A stretch of DNA of 64,000 nucleotides from Henricia sp. BOLD:AAB3569. Lineage: Eukaryota; Echinodermata; Asteroidea; Spinulosida; Echinasteridae. Positions 49,336 to 61,955 of this stretch are shown here, piece by piece. Numbering within the stretch: the first letter of the stretch is position 1; each line of letters starts with the position of its first letter. Where the stretch lies: the NCBI GenBank assembly GCA_037783545.1, contig JBBELK010000095.1, forward strand, positions 377,001 to 441,000. The letters are read 5' to 3'. Made by a program: the position numbers and the translations under genes. Below the pieces are notes generated by a model. That model made no database searches. It was not told the DNA's origin and was given only the letters and a program-made list of their open reading frames with translations.

Positions 49336-49687
49336 ATTTTTGCCACGAAATTCCAACGATTAGGTACGATTTGGTGAGATTACCAGGGACTGTCTATTGA
49401 CCCCTTTCGAACACGTGCGAATATGCCATTTTGGGAGTCAAATAACGCTGAGTCATTGTGGAAGCAATGTGCGTGCGCGTTGTGTGTGTCTCTGGTGGGC
49501 GTAACGCGGTTTAGTTCACCAATGGGAGCCTCAGCATTGCGCGTTACGCGCGCTATGGACACACACAACGCGCACGCACATTGCTTCCACAATGACGCGG
49601 CATTGTTTTACTCCCAAAATTACGTCATTGGCATGAGCTCAATAGACAATCGTACCAAATCGTATCTAATCGTTGGAAATTTGTTGA
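49336..49687. mobile_element. Long-arm foldback of about 350 bp
   Basis: The left arm 49336-49492 (AATTCCAACGATTAGGTACG, TTGTGGAAGCAATGTGCGTG) is inverted at 49559-49685. Together the arms make up most of the element. Confidence 0.75.
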
Positions 49688-49737
49688 AGTCTTTGTTTGA
49701 CAAACAGGATTTTTGATATTTTACTATGGTCGGGTAT

Positions 49738-50172
49738 AATGCATAGTTCCGAGATTGCCCAATTAACCCCGCCCCTTGGATATTGTTGCTATGCCTCGCA
49801 CGCTATCGTCAAAATGTCCACACACTGCACAAACCAATGGGACTTTCAACGGAAAGCACAGATTCATTGGAGCCTCGAAGGTATTCATGTTTCAGGGTCG
49901 ACAGTTACCGTGGCACACACTGAGTAAAAGGCCAGTGATACAGAGATGTCATATATTCATAAAAATTCGCTTTCTCACCTTTGAACAGCGAATCGCCCGG
50001 CCTTGAAACCAAAAATTTACCCGGAACACCGCATACAACACTGTACAAACTGTATCAGCAGAAAATTGCGTGATGTCGTTGTGAGGCAATGCACTTTTAC
50101 CTATGTCTGCTAGCTCTGTTGTGATTGGTCGGCGGGTTCGGCTTGATTGACAGGTCGGAACTATGCATTGTG
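49738..50172. mobile_element. MITE-like element with ATGCATAGTTCCGA ends
   Basis: AATGCATAGTTCCGA at the left and TCGGAACTATGCATT at the right are inverted over about 435 bp. No second copy seen. Confidence 0.6.
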
Positions 50173-50792
50173 TAGTAAAGAGGTCCTTGCTTCATGTCGC
50201 ATTTCAGCCACACCAATTTAATGTACTATAAACTTCCAGTTGGAATTAGTGCAACGTCAATTTATACCCAAGACATTTTCTCCATCTGTGATCGCACAGT
50301 TATTTTGTTTCATGAAACTTTCGTTGTCTGAACTCCCACCCCGATCGTTGTCCCTGTCCCTGGGGCGTTTTCTATACGTTTATAGGAATTATCTTCGCAA
50401 TTATTTAGGTAACTTCTAAACTTAGTAACTTCAGTCATGTTAGACGTTACGTTTTGCGTTGTCTTGATTTATGACTGCGTGTATATCAGAGTATGTAAAA
50501 AGAAAACAAATCTGATAAGGGTGAGTTGTAATCTGTTAAGTTTATGGGTGTTTATTAAAACAAAACCCGTATGAATTGAGTGAAAGATATTTCCATTTTT
50601 TCCTTTTATTTAACACAAATTTATGTTTAAGTTGGTGTAATTTTACAACAAATTTATACCTTTTCCGAAATCTGATTCTTGCTCTATAAGCAGCCATAGG
50701 TGTGGATTTACTAATTCCCGTTTGAAGACCGATTGCATGATTGGACAACTTTTAAAAACAGGAACAACAGCATTTAGAACTAAAGAATAAAG

Positions 50793-50880
50793 TTGATAAA
50801 CTGCCTTGTAGAAATTTCAGCGACATAGATGCAATGATACTCCAGAAAACCTGAAAAATCCATGCATGTTTTGTGTTGAA
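50793..50880 (+). repeat. Repeat fragment shared with 2427-2515
   Basis: Collinear words CTTGTAGAAATTTCAG, ACATAGATGCA and CTGAAAAATC. Isolated fragment. Confidence 0.5.
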
Positions 50881-51137
50881 TGAATGGTAACAAATAAAGT
50901 TGTCTGTCAAGGAAGGTTTCCAAAACGACCCCGCCCTCTCCCCACCATCTGTGCGCGCACAACCCTCTCCCCTAACCAAATATATGACCCGTTGCTAACC
51001 TGCGTCTCATAATCCAGCTTTAGAAGGAGAGATACCTCGTAAGTTTGAACTTGCTGCCCTGCACTCCAGGGTTCAATGTATAGCCGAGTCCATCACAAGC
51101 CTTCACACGTCTACGACAAGTCCCTGGGTTTTAATTC

Positions 51138-51232
51138 AAGTCACAAGCTATTCAAATGAGCTCCAACAATTAGGCATTCTCCTGTGCGTGTTCATCCTTT
51201 GCTTCTTGTTACTGAACTTGTGACAGACTTAC
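51138..51232 (-). repeat. Repeat shared in inverse with 18555-18652
   Basis: Holds CATCCTTTGCTTCTTGTTAC and AAGTCACAAGCTATTCAAAT in the opposite orientation to 18555-18652. Confidence 0.55.
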
Positions 51233-51239
51233 ACCCAGC

Positions 51240-53339
51240 AGCATCGTCAAACTACGTGGATAAAGATACGTGCATCAGTAACTACGGGTCCTGTCACACA
51301 TTCCATGTGTTGCATCTCGGTTGGTGCATCTCGCGGTGTCCCTCTAATATGGTCGGCCACGGTTTTGGCTCATACCCGTCCAACGAATTTCTTATCTCAC
51401 GATTCCAGCAAGGCAACTCGGGAAGGGATCCAGGAAGTCTTAGGGCAATTCATACGACTGACTCGTAAGGCCTATTTGACTATGACTGATGGTGTCGATG
51501 TCCTCGCGACCTCAGTGTGAGATATAACCAATTCTACTGTTGAAACTGCGCTGGAGCTGGAGGATAGCAATGCCCTACTGAAGAACTGGAACTCTCCATG
51601 GTTTGCTTCGCCATGGCGTTGCTGGGATCTGCGCTGGAACTTAGCGGTCTGTGTTTCTTTAATCTTGTCATGACCTTGGCTTTACGTAGTAGTGATGACT
51701 GCCGTCCTAATATGCTTCCCATGTATCCAAGTGAATTCCAGTTGCTTTTAGATGTCGTTTTGTCGTGTCCTTATATCGCAACGTTTAGCAACCTACACTC
51801 CGCTTCCCATGTTTCAGCTCTCCGTAGAAGACATCTTTAGGTAATCGGCCATTCTGCATCCGCACCAGGGTCCTTATTCACAAAGCACCCGCATTTGTGC
51901 AGGCGCGCAACTACCCCGTAACCTTCACCTAAGCTCTTAAATCTGCGTGCACCTGTATTAAAAAAAACTGCCCGTGCATCTGCGGCAGGTCCACGTCGGA
52001 TTCCTTAGAAATTCCCTGCATTGGAGGCAGGGTTACCCGGTACCGGGTCTGCACTTTATTTTCAGGACCGCAGGAGCACGCAAGCGGCTGCAGGCGGCTG
52101 TTGGGCATGTTTTTTTATGAACGCAGGTTACACGTGCAGCCATTGCAAGGAGGTGCACGCGGAGCTAGCTGCACGTCCATCTTAATTGTGGTGGCTGCAA
52201 TGTTTGGCACTGCCTATACCAGATGCAAGTTTATACTGCGGTGGCTGCATCACAGTCACCGCACAACCAGCGTGCGTGCACTGTGCAATCGCTGCAAGGT
52301 GGCCGCACACCACGCGGCCACCTTGGGCTCGCCACATGGCGGAAGTGCGTTCATCTTGCGGCGCTCTCGATCTTCTGTCTTCCCGGCGGCGTTGTCGCTC
52401 TCGGATGACAACAGCCAAAACGAGGTCGTGCCACCGCTGTTCCTCCGCCAGCAGCAGTTGGGGGTAAATCGGCCCCGGCGGGATCCTCAACACCGTGTTC
52501 CTGTACCACAGCGTCTTCTACAACAACGTCTTCTTCGTCTTGGACACCAGCGAACGACTACAGACTCAATTTGTTGTCCCCTCGTACTCGCCTGGCAAAT
52601 TTCGCGCGTGTCTTGCACAGCCGAGCCGTACCATGCCGAACGGCAGTTGCACGGCACCTGCACGGGGTTGTATCTTTACCTCACGGGTTCTTGCAGGTAA
52701 GAGAGAGGTATTTTCGTGAGGAGAGTGATAGCGGCCCCGAGGGACTGTAAGAAGGACGTAAGTCGCCGCTCTCTCCCTCCCCCATCCCTGTGGAGACACG
52801 GCTATGTTCTCGCGCGCAAACTCTGAACAATGGCTTGAATTTGCTAAAACGTTTCGTCATAGCGCTTGCATTTGAACCAGAATTACTTTCTCCGGCTGAA
52901 ATTTCGACCATAATTGCCAAATTTCATAATCTAGAGGATGTAGCGACCAGAATATTTTCGAAATCCCTCTATTTTGAGTAAAATCCATATTTCTAACTAG
53001 TGTCGTTCTTGTGGAGACCTTTAGAATTACCCTGTGGGGACCTTTACATAACATTCTTTTGTTCCCTATATAGAAGCCATGTCTCCACAAGGTACCAAAT
53101 TCAGGAAGCCTGTAAGGTGGCTGTACAGTTGCTACAGCCATGTCCAACCGCAAAGAACAGCAGTTGGTTTATTGCAAGGATAGCCTCGATACTGGGCATG
53201 TTGGCACGTTGCAGCACTAGCTTCCACATTTTGTGATACTTTATCACGCCAGTTGACACCCAAAATCCACCCATAATGTCGCCGATAAAGTGTACATGTT
53301 TCGACAATATAAGGAAACGACGTCATCACCACTGCCCGG
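51240..53339. other. No gene established
   Basis: Several open frames overlap here (51305-51520, 52101-52700, and 52182-52493 on the minus strand). None joins by splicing or resembles a family I can name. 51890-52330 is rich in GTGCA/TGCAC words that could fold. Confidence 0.4.
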
Positions 53340-54290
53340 TACACTTTACACTCAGTGGAGATCTTGATGCCACGCTGGGACCACAGGGGCTTTAAGCCTT
53401 ATGAAGACTTTGGATGCTGCTTTTATGCCCCCACTGATCTCGGCATCAACATTGGAGGAACATCTAGCTCCTGCAGGATCAGATAATTATTGTTCAATAT
53501 TATCAAGCACTTGCTCACTTGCTGTTGAGTAGATCGTTGAAGTGATGGCATGTGCTCCCGCCATCTCACAATGCAATATCCCACCTTTATCTGTAATCTT
53601 TCGAGTTCCAGCAGCAGAGAGGGGAGGGTTGCCCGAGGAGCCCTTTGGATTATACATCTTTGAGCATATACAAATGTGAGACACAATTGGCTAGGAGAAG
53701 CTCACCATTGGAATTACAATTGAAATTGAAATTTGCCGACTGCACCAGCCCATACCTGGTGACCACACCCCACCCGCGCATTGAAGTCACCATGCACTAC
53801 CTGTCACTGATGGGAACCTTGATGATGATATTGGCCAGCTGATCGTAGAAGCGTTCTTTCTAATCATCCGGATTGGTGAGTGTAGGAGCATATGCACGCA
53901 GACAAGGGTGGCGTATCGATTGGCCCGATAATGGCCTTGGGTATCCTAAAAAACATGACGCTCCGAGATACCAATGGTATCGAAGAAAGTTGCTTATAGG
54001 ATGGTTTGAGACGGCAAAACCCACACCTGCTTAACGTCTTGTTCCTTCCCTATCCAATAGAAGGTGCGAGATTTTTCATGTAGTTCACCCTGCCCTGCCA
54101 ATCTAGACTCCTGATAAGGAACAAGGAAATTTCCTTCCTGAACGTTAGGATTTCCCAACGTCAAGACGGTACCCTCGGGATGCCAGGAACGCCGTCTATC
54201 GCAAGCCAACTCACACGGACCGGTATCTCTACAGCTCCGCATTCCACCATCCCAAGGCGAAGTCCTCAACCGCGCCCTATAGCACATGTA
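53340..54290 (-). mobile_element. LINE endonuclease fragment, decayed
   Basis: The minus-strand frames read ESRLAGQGELHEKSRTFYW with IGKEQDV (about 54165-54010). Then come APTLTNPDD, KERFYDQLANIIIKVP, a broken GDFNARVG-like stretch, QRAPRA, and finally LQELDVPPML. This is the order of an AP-endonuclease and the linker before RT in CR1-like LINEs. Frameshifts and stops make it dead. Confidence 0.75.
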
Positions 54291-54743
54291 CAACGAGTTT
54301 ACAACCTTACCAAGAACACCTTCAAGACGAGCTCAATGGACATCACCGACGACTAGTCAAGAACCAAGATCCCAAGACCTGACTGTCGACCCAACAAGCT
54401 TACATAGTCGGTGCCTCCGACAAAATTCAACGCATTATCTCTCAAGCCAACATTCGATGATACCAAGCAGACCCACAAGGCCAAGGACAAGCAAGTGTAG
54501 GAAGAATATAGCAGTGATTTCTTCGAGTCTCAATCCCAAAACATTTCCGATGGCAACGTAAAAAAGTGGTAAACAAGAGATCTAGGTCTATTATGTGTTT
54601 TACGTTTAACTAAACAAACCTGTCAGCGAAATTCAGAACATCGCAAAGTCGAAACAAGTGAGTTGGGCCGTACTCGCCACTTGCGCCCGCTTGTGATTGA
54701 GCTAGTGCAGTGAGACGCCAGATTTTGTATTACGTCCAGTGTT

Positions 54744-55079
54744 GGGGTACGCGTGGCCGAGTGGTTTAGGTCATTGACTCGCAATCATGGGTGAAAACTT
54801 GGGGTTGCGGGTTCGAATCCGGCTGCAGTACCCGTGTCCTTGGGCAAAGCACTCAACTACACTTGCTCCATCCTTCGTTAGGTAATGGTAACGCACTCTA
54901 AAGATCTCGTGAAGAGCAAGGGGATATTCCCCGGTGTCTCTGGCCATTTCTAATTATAATTCTTCATGGGTTTCCTCACGCTTGCGAATGACAGTGCAAT
55001 GAGCACTATTGAGGAATCCTTGGTATGAATACCAAAACGAAATAATAATAATAATAATAATATTAATAATAATAAATAC
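54744..55079 (+). mobile_element. tRNA-derived SINE, copy 4
   Basis: The head GGGGTACGCGTGGCCGAGTG and B box GGGTTCGAATCC are the best preserved in the window. The shared body and a long AAT tail follow. Confidence 0.88.
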
Positions 55080-55494
55080 CAGTTAATATCTCAGAGATGG
55101 AAATAAAAAGTCGGATATGTCATTTCATGAACTTTTGGTTCGATGAACGTTTCCCACAAGTAATATATGAGATTTTAAGAATAGCCACTTCTTCGTTAAA
55201 TGCGTTTTAATACATGTATCGGTAATAAAATTGATACACTCTGAGAGTAGGCGTGGAGGATCAGGAGCGCGACTGGTTGACAGATGAGCACGATGTTGCC
55301 ACTCCTTGATCATGTGCAAACTCCTTGAGATGTGTGGACGTGTACTCAATAGTCTTATGCTTGGCAAAAAAACAATGGAAAATCACTATAGCGCCCTCTC
55401 TCGTTATCATCTTTAAAATGTGTCTTGTAAAGTAAAAATACCTGCACGCGGCATGTGTGCAGAATCAATACCATGTATACTGTATTATACACTA

Positions 55495-55895
55495 AATCAG
55501 GCCCCCGTAAGAACCAATGCTAAATATCAACATTTCAAAAATCATTTTAAAATACTCACAACTCTCTCAGCGTCCCAGGGCAACAACCAAAATACTAAAT
55601 GAAGTCTCATCTTTTCAGTTTTGTTCAATTTTATGGGGGTTATCCGTCACTTTTATTCCCTAATTTCCACTTGAAACAAAACTACCCCTGCACATGATAA
55701 GTGAAAATTGCCAGCGTCCATTTTGAAAAAAAGCACATATGCTACTGGGCAAAACTTTTACGAGCCAGATTGTTCAGAATGTTTACAGCTGGAAGAAAAA
55801 ATACCCAACATCACGATGATTGCCAATTTCTACGCTATATAGACCACACTAGCTAGCAAAGAAGAACGGCCTTCTCTGCCTATTTATTGTGTGCA
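55495..55895 (-). repeat. Interspersed repeat, copy of 15205-15740 without insertion
   Basis: Reverse-complement match to 15205-15740. At the point of the 86-bp hairpin it reads GTGTGGTCTATATAGCG, i.e. an empty site. Confidence 0.75.
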
Positions 55896-57589
55896 CCCTG
55901 TAGCCTTTGGAGGACAGCATGGCAGAAAGCATTCGATGACAGCCAAATCGAACAAAATACCATGATTTTGATGGAACTCAAATTCGAATCAAACTCAACT
56001 CTATATATTTATACATTACAGTATATGCACTTGAAGAAACACTTCTTAAAAATAAATTAAAGGAGAGACACACAATGAAGCTAGCTTGTACAGGGTCCCT
56101 TGAAATAATATTCAAAACGATTTCATATAAAATGATTTAAATTGATATACAAAAATAAACGGTTGTCAGGAGAAAGCTTGGTGCATCATTTAAAGAGATA
56201 ATTGGTACATGTACAATGGAAAGGTAGGTGGCCTGAGGGTAAACGCGACAAGCAAATTTGAAACAATAGGCCTATTAACGAATATAATTTTTCTGGGTTT
56301 AGGACAGAAAGTTTAAATTTGTTTTGAACACATGAATGGATATTACGTTGTCAAGCTAAAAATAAAACACAAAACATGTGTTTTGAAAACTAATCCATGC
56401 ACCTGGTTCTATAAAGCAGTGCACTGAGTGCAGTAAATACACCAGCCTTTTTGCATCCGTATCCAAATTGGAGATTACAATTTTTTCATTTTCTCTTCAT
56501 GGATAGTGATTTGGGGATGTGTTTTACATGATTGTTAGGTTAAAACGAAATCCATTTTTCGAGAGACCTGTAAAAAATGTAAAGGAGACATTATTTTTTA
56601 GTAAAAAAACAAATTGAGATTAGTTATAAACTAGCCTGGTATCAAAATGTATCATTTTGTAAACCTATTCAAATGAATTGAGGGGAAATTTGAATAATTA
56701 AAATATCACGCAGGATATAACTTGCTCTGAACTAGTCTTTTGGCAAGACTGCCTTTTGAACAGTGCGTATAATTATGTGGGGATCGCAAACTCCAACAGT
56801 AAATTCGGTCTTGCATCAAGACTAGCGCTGAACGTGAACGTGAACCGAACTTGTGCACAAAATGCACGTGGAATCATTGGACAACAATTCTGACGTCATA
56901 TTTAAAAGACAAGACCACTGTGAGGTAGGGGAGTTTCCTTTCGAGAGAACAAGTTTACCAACGGTAGATTTTTAGATTTATTAAAGTAGAGGTATTCTGT
57001 CAGTGGTTTATTTTACAGTGACTTTGACGGAACGATAGCCAACAGATATCCTCCTGGAAATTAATGTGAAGTTTGTAACTTTTAAAAATCCAAATCACCA
57101 CCGTTTTTCCACACCTCAAACATGAACCGTACCGGTATGGGTGCTCCCTGCATTGGGTTTGTGTACGTACGGTGTGCATGCATTGAATGAACAGCTGTGC
57201 AGTACTGATATGATATATGCTGCTGAGTTTGCTGCATGGACGCCGACATCGTGCAATGAAAATGGCAGGAGCTCGCGAAATTGAGGTAAAATTGTTGGCT
57301 CTAGTTCTATTTATGATAAAATATATCACAGTTACTTTAGGCTGAGAAGGTTAAGTAGCTTTCCGACATTCCTTTGTGTTGACTGTTATTGTTAATGTTA
57401 TCTGGTTATGACCGCTAATTTGCAAGGGTTTAGCCTAGGGTAAATCAATTAAGTTTTAGGCCCTACGCCAAGTTGGCCTGCCATGCCCATGTCCTTGCTA
57501 CTGCTAGTACTGGCCTACAAAAAGCAGGCCTACATGTACAATAATTTCGTACTCGGACGCAAGTATTTTTTCCTTAAAATGACTTATTA
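55896..57589. other. AT-rich stretch, no gene established
   Basis: No repeat shared elsewhere was recognised. A possible short first exon at 57256-57285 (ATG AAA ATG GCA GGA.. then GTAAAA) is mentioned among the findings; it is not supported enough to call. Confidence 0.4.
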
Positions 57590-58189
57590 AGCATAAGTAA
57601 TGCACCTATCAATTGTTTCCCCCACCCCTCCCACCCCTCCCCCCCCCCCTCCCCCCACCCCCCGGGTTACCCCACAAACTAGACCAGTGTTAACATAATA
57701 ACCATGATAACAGGGCTTCGCCTTCGGACTCGGAGAATCCTCAGCCCTGGAGCCGTTTCTAACCCCAAATCTGTGGCAAACTCACGCAAATGAAATTTGG
57801 GTATTTTTTTCGTATACATTGAACAAAGATTTTAAGGAAATTACCTCCTGGAATCGACACATAATGTAATTTTAAGATATACTTCCCACTTGCACTTTTG
57901 TCGCAAATGTTGCTTTTCTGTAGAAAAATCACGTTTTCTTCTTCAAAAATTGCCTTCAGTTAACGCACAAGATAACCATTCACGCGCGTGCGCAGCGCCC
58001 TCTGTTGTCGCGCTTACGCACAGACCGCTCGCCGCGTCATTTTGTGCATTACTTTATGCAGTAATTTTATCATTTATTTATCTCAGAAATGCAACATTTG
58101 CGACGGAAGTGTCAGTGGGAAGTATATCTTAGAATTGAATAAGCTATCGATTCCAATATATAAATTTACCCAAATCCGTGTTCAATGTA
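57590..58189 (+). mobile_element. Foldback element with poly-C leader, copy b
   Basis: TATCAATTGTTTCCCCCACC and a C-rich tract to 57664 are followed by the ATACATTGAACAAAGATTTT arm (57816) and its inverse ending near 58189. Collinear with 25100-25848. Confidence 0.75.
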
Positions 58190-58397
58190 TATGAAAAAAA
58201 TACTGAAATTTGTCCCTTGGCTCTGATATTTGCTCAATAGGTGCACTCACCCCAATCATCCAATGTTCAAATATTCCGAAGAGTACGCATCGATCCGATG
58301 TCTAGTTTTGGTGAAATCGTGGGCAAACTTGAGACCCTCTGTGCGATAAAATAGACCGTATGCACAAAAATCAAATATGCGCATGTGCGAGAGCGGA

Positions 58398-58513
58398 GAG
58401 GTCAACACGAGCTAGACTGGTTTTCTGTCCTGATATTTACTTCCCCTTCGTTGCATACGACGAAGGGAAGTAAATATGAGGACAGAGAACCAGTCTAGTG
58501 TTGACCTCTCCGC
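58398..58513. repeat. Near-perfect hairpin of about 55-bp arms
   Basis: GAGAGGTCAACAC..CTAGACTGG..ATTTACTTCCCCTTCGT is followed after a 7-bp loop by its inverse. A single small MITE or foldback. Confidence 0.8.
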
Positions 58514-58700
58514 GTGACAAAATCCCCACCCCTGGGCCGGGGCAACATTTAGGTGACCAAAATCCCCACCCTCGGGTGCAAAACATGCGCATCTGTACAA
58601 ATGCACAGAAAATTTTATTGAAAATGTCCCACCCTGGGGCATGAAAAATGTGACCAAACCCCCACCTAGGGGGTGGGGCAGTGTGGGGGGTGGGGGGATT
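58514..58700. repeat. AAAATCCCCACCC word region
   Basis: Imperfect repeats of AAAATCCCCACCC(C/T)(C/G)GGG followed by a G-rich run. Low complexity. Confidence 0.55.
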
Positions 58701-58957
58701 TGGGGAAAATCTAATGAATAAAATAAAATTTGGAGGGTAAAATGTGAAGATTTTACGAGGAAAAACTAGTTTATAGGCCTACATTGTAATTCTTCCGAGT
58801 TGTACTAGCCTAGCATGTTAAGCCCTAGCATGTTTAGTGCATGAGGCAGGGCATGTCACTGTAGTGTACATGTACATGTATGTGACGTCTGACTTGTAAA
58901 TTCTTTCCGTATATTTACTATTACTACATGTAAGAATTAGAATTGAAGGTATTTTTT

Positions 58958-59050
58958 TCTTTATACATTGAACAAAGATTTGAAGGAAATTATCTTCTGG
59001 AATCAACAGATCATCAAATTTTAAGATATAGGCCTACTTCCCACTTGCAC
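58958..59050 (+). mobile_element. Fragment of the AACAAAGATTT foldback family
   Basis: Only the left arm (ATACATTGAACAAAGATTTG, GGAATCAACAGATCATC) is present; the rest of the element is absent. Confidence 0.65.
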
Positions 59051-59683
59051 ACGTAAATTGGATGCAATTTAACAAGCATAAAACAGCAACCGCTTGATGA
59101 ATTTTTGCAACAGAAGTATTTTTGTAATCTGTTGCAACTTGTCTGTTGTGTGAAAGTGGTTGAACTAAAAATATAAATTTTGAAATTTGTTTTTTTAAGT
59201 CGCTACCATTGTTTTTAATCCAGCCCTACCGGATGTGACGTTTGATAATAAAATGCAAAATTTGGAGGGAAAAGTGTCATGAATTTACTAAGGAAAAATT
59301 TGGAACTTTTCAGAGTTGTCCCTTGGGTTTAGCGCATGGGGTGTCTCATGGGTGTCCGTGCATGGTAATCTTTCCGATGTTTAATAAAAACAAGAAATTG
59401 AGGCAATGCACATACGGCGTATACACGTACATGTATGTACATCGACATTTTAAGGGAAAACTGTTTAATTTTTGAACCTGTCTGACAGTCTCATAGTCAT
59501 ACATTTTGCTCCTGGGTTCCAGGCAATATTTTACATGTTGGTACCAGTATGTATCCTTGCCCACGTTTACAAAAATGTGCTCTAGAAACATGCACCAATT
59601 GGCACTGCAATAGTAATTGCATCCAGCTTGTCTTATGTGACACATTGCTGCAGAGTTCAAGGGCTTTCACATACATACATACA

Positions 59684-60136
59684 TGGGTCTGTCCACAGTA
59701 ATGGGGTACATTAGAAAAATAAGTCAATAATTCCTTTCAGATGTCTTTAGTTGATCTCAGAATTAAAGAAATTTCCTTGTTTTGTTCCCAGGAGATAACT
59801 TTTGCCCAAAAAAGTAACAAATTTCTGCCACAACATACATTTTTGAAAAGCAAGTGCACAAATTTTCCTATTACGCATGTAACGTGGACAGACAATTTTG
59901 TGACATTTTTTTCCGTCTTTGTTACATGCGTAATAGGAAAATTTGTGCACGAGGTTTTCACAAATGTATGTTGTAGGACTATTTTTCTTACTCCTTGGTC
60001 ATTGGTGAAAATGTTATTTGCTCAGTTTAGCTTGATAATTTAAAGATAAAATTAAGACATTTGAAGTAAACTGGGACCTAAGATCTTGAATGTTACAGAA
60101 ATGTACCCCATTACCGTGGACAGACCCACATACATG
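59684..60136. mobile_element. Nested foldback of about 450 bp
   Basis: The outer ends ACATGGGTCTGTCCAC..AATGGGGTACAT and the inverse ATGTACCCCATTAC..GTGGACAGACCC enclose a second pair: CAAATTTTCCTATTACGCAT and ATGCGTAATAGGAAAATTTG. No open frame of meaning. Confidence 0.8.
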
Positions 60137-60829
60137 TTCTTGAATCAAATGTTAAAGGTACTCTCTTGCTTTCATTTTTTTTGAAACATTAGCTTATTCA
60201 CGATACTCTGTTGCAAAACATTCCACAGACCAGTACCCCACCCAAGACATGAATGCACGCCTTTATCAATGTAAATTATGCACAAGTCACTGGATCACAT
60301 GGGTCAGATGTGGATCAATGCAATATATTGATTTGCAGGGATTGGCCAGTAAGTACATTAGGGTGCCCTATGTATGTTTCTGGGTAAGGCACTTCAGTGA
60401 GCAAATCCCAGTGGCTGGGGGACAATTGAAGTTGAATTATGATGAGGCCAAACAAAATAAATGGTGCGTTTACGGTAACGGCCTAAACAAAATCCAGGTA
60501 GGTAGGAATTTTTTAATTGGCATTTAATTTGTTTTTTACATTTCAGTTCATGCATTTGCGTGTTGTTTTGCAATGTTTGAAACTCACTATTAACACTATT
60601 AACCATGTTCATGTACAAAATTGGCAATAAAAAGTTTGAGGTCGGCAATTTGGCCTAAAAAATACCAGGTAGGTCGGGTTACCGTAAACACATTATTTGT
60701 TTTGTTTGGCCTGATCAAGATTAACAAGGTGATCTCTACATGTACAGTTTGCACAGTACATGTACATGTACAGTGTAGTTTCAGCTAGTAGCACATTAAA
60801 AGTGGATAAATGCCACATACGTATACGTG

Positions 60830-61302
60830 TACGTTTTCACTCAAAATGGCAAAGGTGGACACAAACTCGGCATTTTTATTGCAACTGCAAAACTAAAAAT
60901 TTGCTGCATTTACACTTCAATTTGGCTTCAATCTGCCTTTGTGGCCACAAAAGTCACTGCTAATTGGCATACACCATGTACACAGCGCATGCGCGAGAGC
61001 TGTTTGGTGTTGTGGAACTGCTACATGTACCACACAGTGCACATCGCACAAGCTCTGTGTATTTGGGTAGTGTTTACAGTACACTACAAGTGACCTCAGA
61101 AATTGCCGGGTTCAATCCTACAGGGTTCAACGTGACCTAAAAGGTTTATTAAAAAAGGTGAATCAGACCCAGGTATGATCCGCCTTTTCAGTCAACACTT
61201 TGTGTTTACACTTTGTGCCTACTCGACTTCATATCAGCTCCCCTTTTAGGAAAATGTGGGATTCGATTCAGCAAAGCAGAATCAAGTGTAAACAGGCCTT
61301 TA
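60830..61302 (+). mobile_element. MITE-like repeat with GTTTACACT-type ends, copy b
   Basis: Collinear with 2680-3104: GGCATTTTTATT, CATTTACACTTCAATTTGGC, GTATTTGGGTAGTGTTTACA, ending AATCAAGTGTAAACAGG. Confidence 0.62.
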
Positions 61303-61955
61303 CTTGAGATTAATTAATCAGACTCAGAGCAACCTAGACTTGATATCAAGTCGGTATTTACCACGCATGATCGACGGCTGTTTATGTTGCCATGGAGAGG
61401 GCCAATGGTGATCCGCCCGCTGCGGAGTAGTAGCGTGAAAGGGTGGAGCGGCAGGGGAACGTATCAATGTTGGGATTGGCGTGAGGTTAAAATTACATTG
61501 GTTTTATTTAACACAAAGTCAACATTCTCTAGCTTGTTTTACTGTACATGTATGTGAAGTATTCTCTGTATAGGCAGTTTTACTTGTACTAGTATGTACC
61601 TTTAATAATAAATGTATACGTGTACATTTAACATTAACAATTAACATTGCAGAGTCCTTGATACTGCTAAAGTAATGCAGTCATGCACATAATATTAACA
61701 ATGTAATGAATATTTATAGTACACCTTTATCATAGCCCCAGCACATGGGAGGGTGTGTTGAAGGTGTACACAGTATGTACATGTACGTCATCAACACAGT
61801 GAATGTCGTCACGTTAGTGTATGGTATTGTACATAACATGTACAACAGTAGACATTACTTTACAGTATGCATTATCAGTGGTGAAAGAATGTAATATAGA
61901 ACGGTTTTTCTATATGAAGTGAAAAATAGCAAAGCAAAAGATATTTAGGCTTGTT
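61303..61955. other. No gene recognised
   Basis: AT-rich, with many ACATGTA and TGTACA words but no feature I can support. Confidence 0.4.

Noticed and set aside
51305-51520. 71-codon frame as an exon
   Set aside because: No flanking splice sites in phase and no known domain.
52182-52493. Arg-rich minus-strand frame as a Harbinger-type transposase end
   Set aside because: The acidic/Arg-rich sequence is only vaguely similar and no catalytic motif is visible. Not enough to call.
54744-54830. tRNA-Leu/Ser gene
   Set aside because: The A and B boxes are present, but this is the head of a SINE with a shared body and AAT tail found at four other sites. The acceptor and anticodon stems do not pair well.
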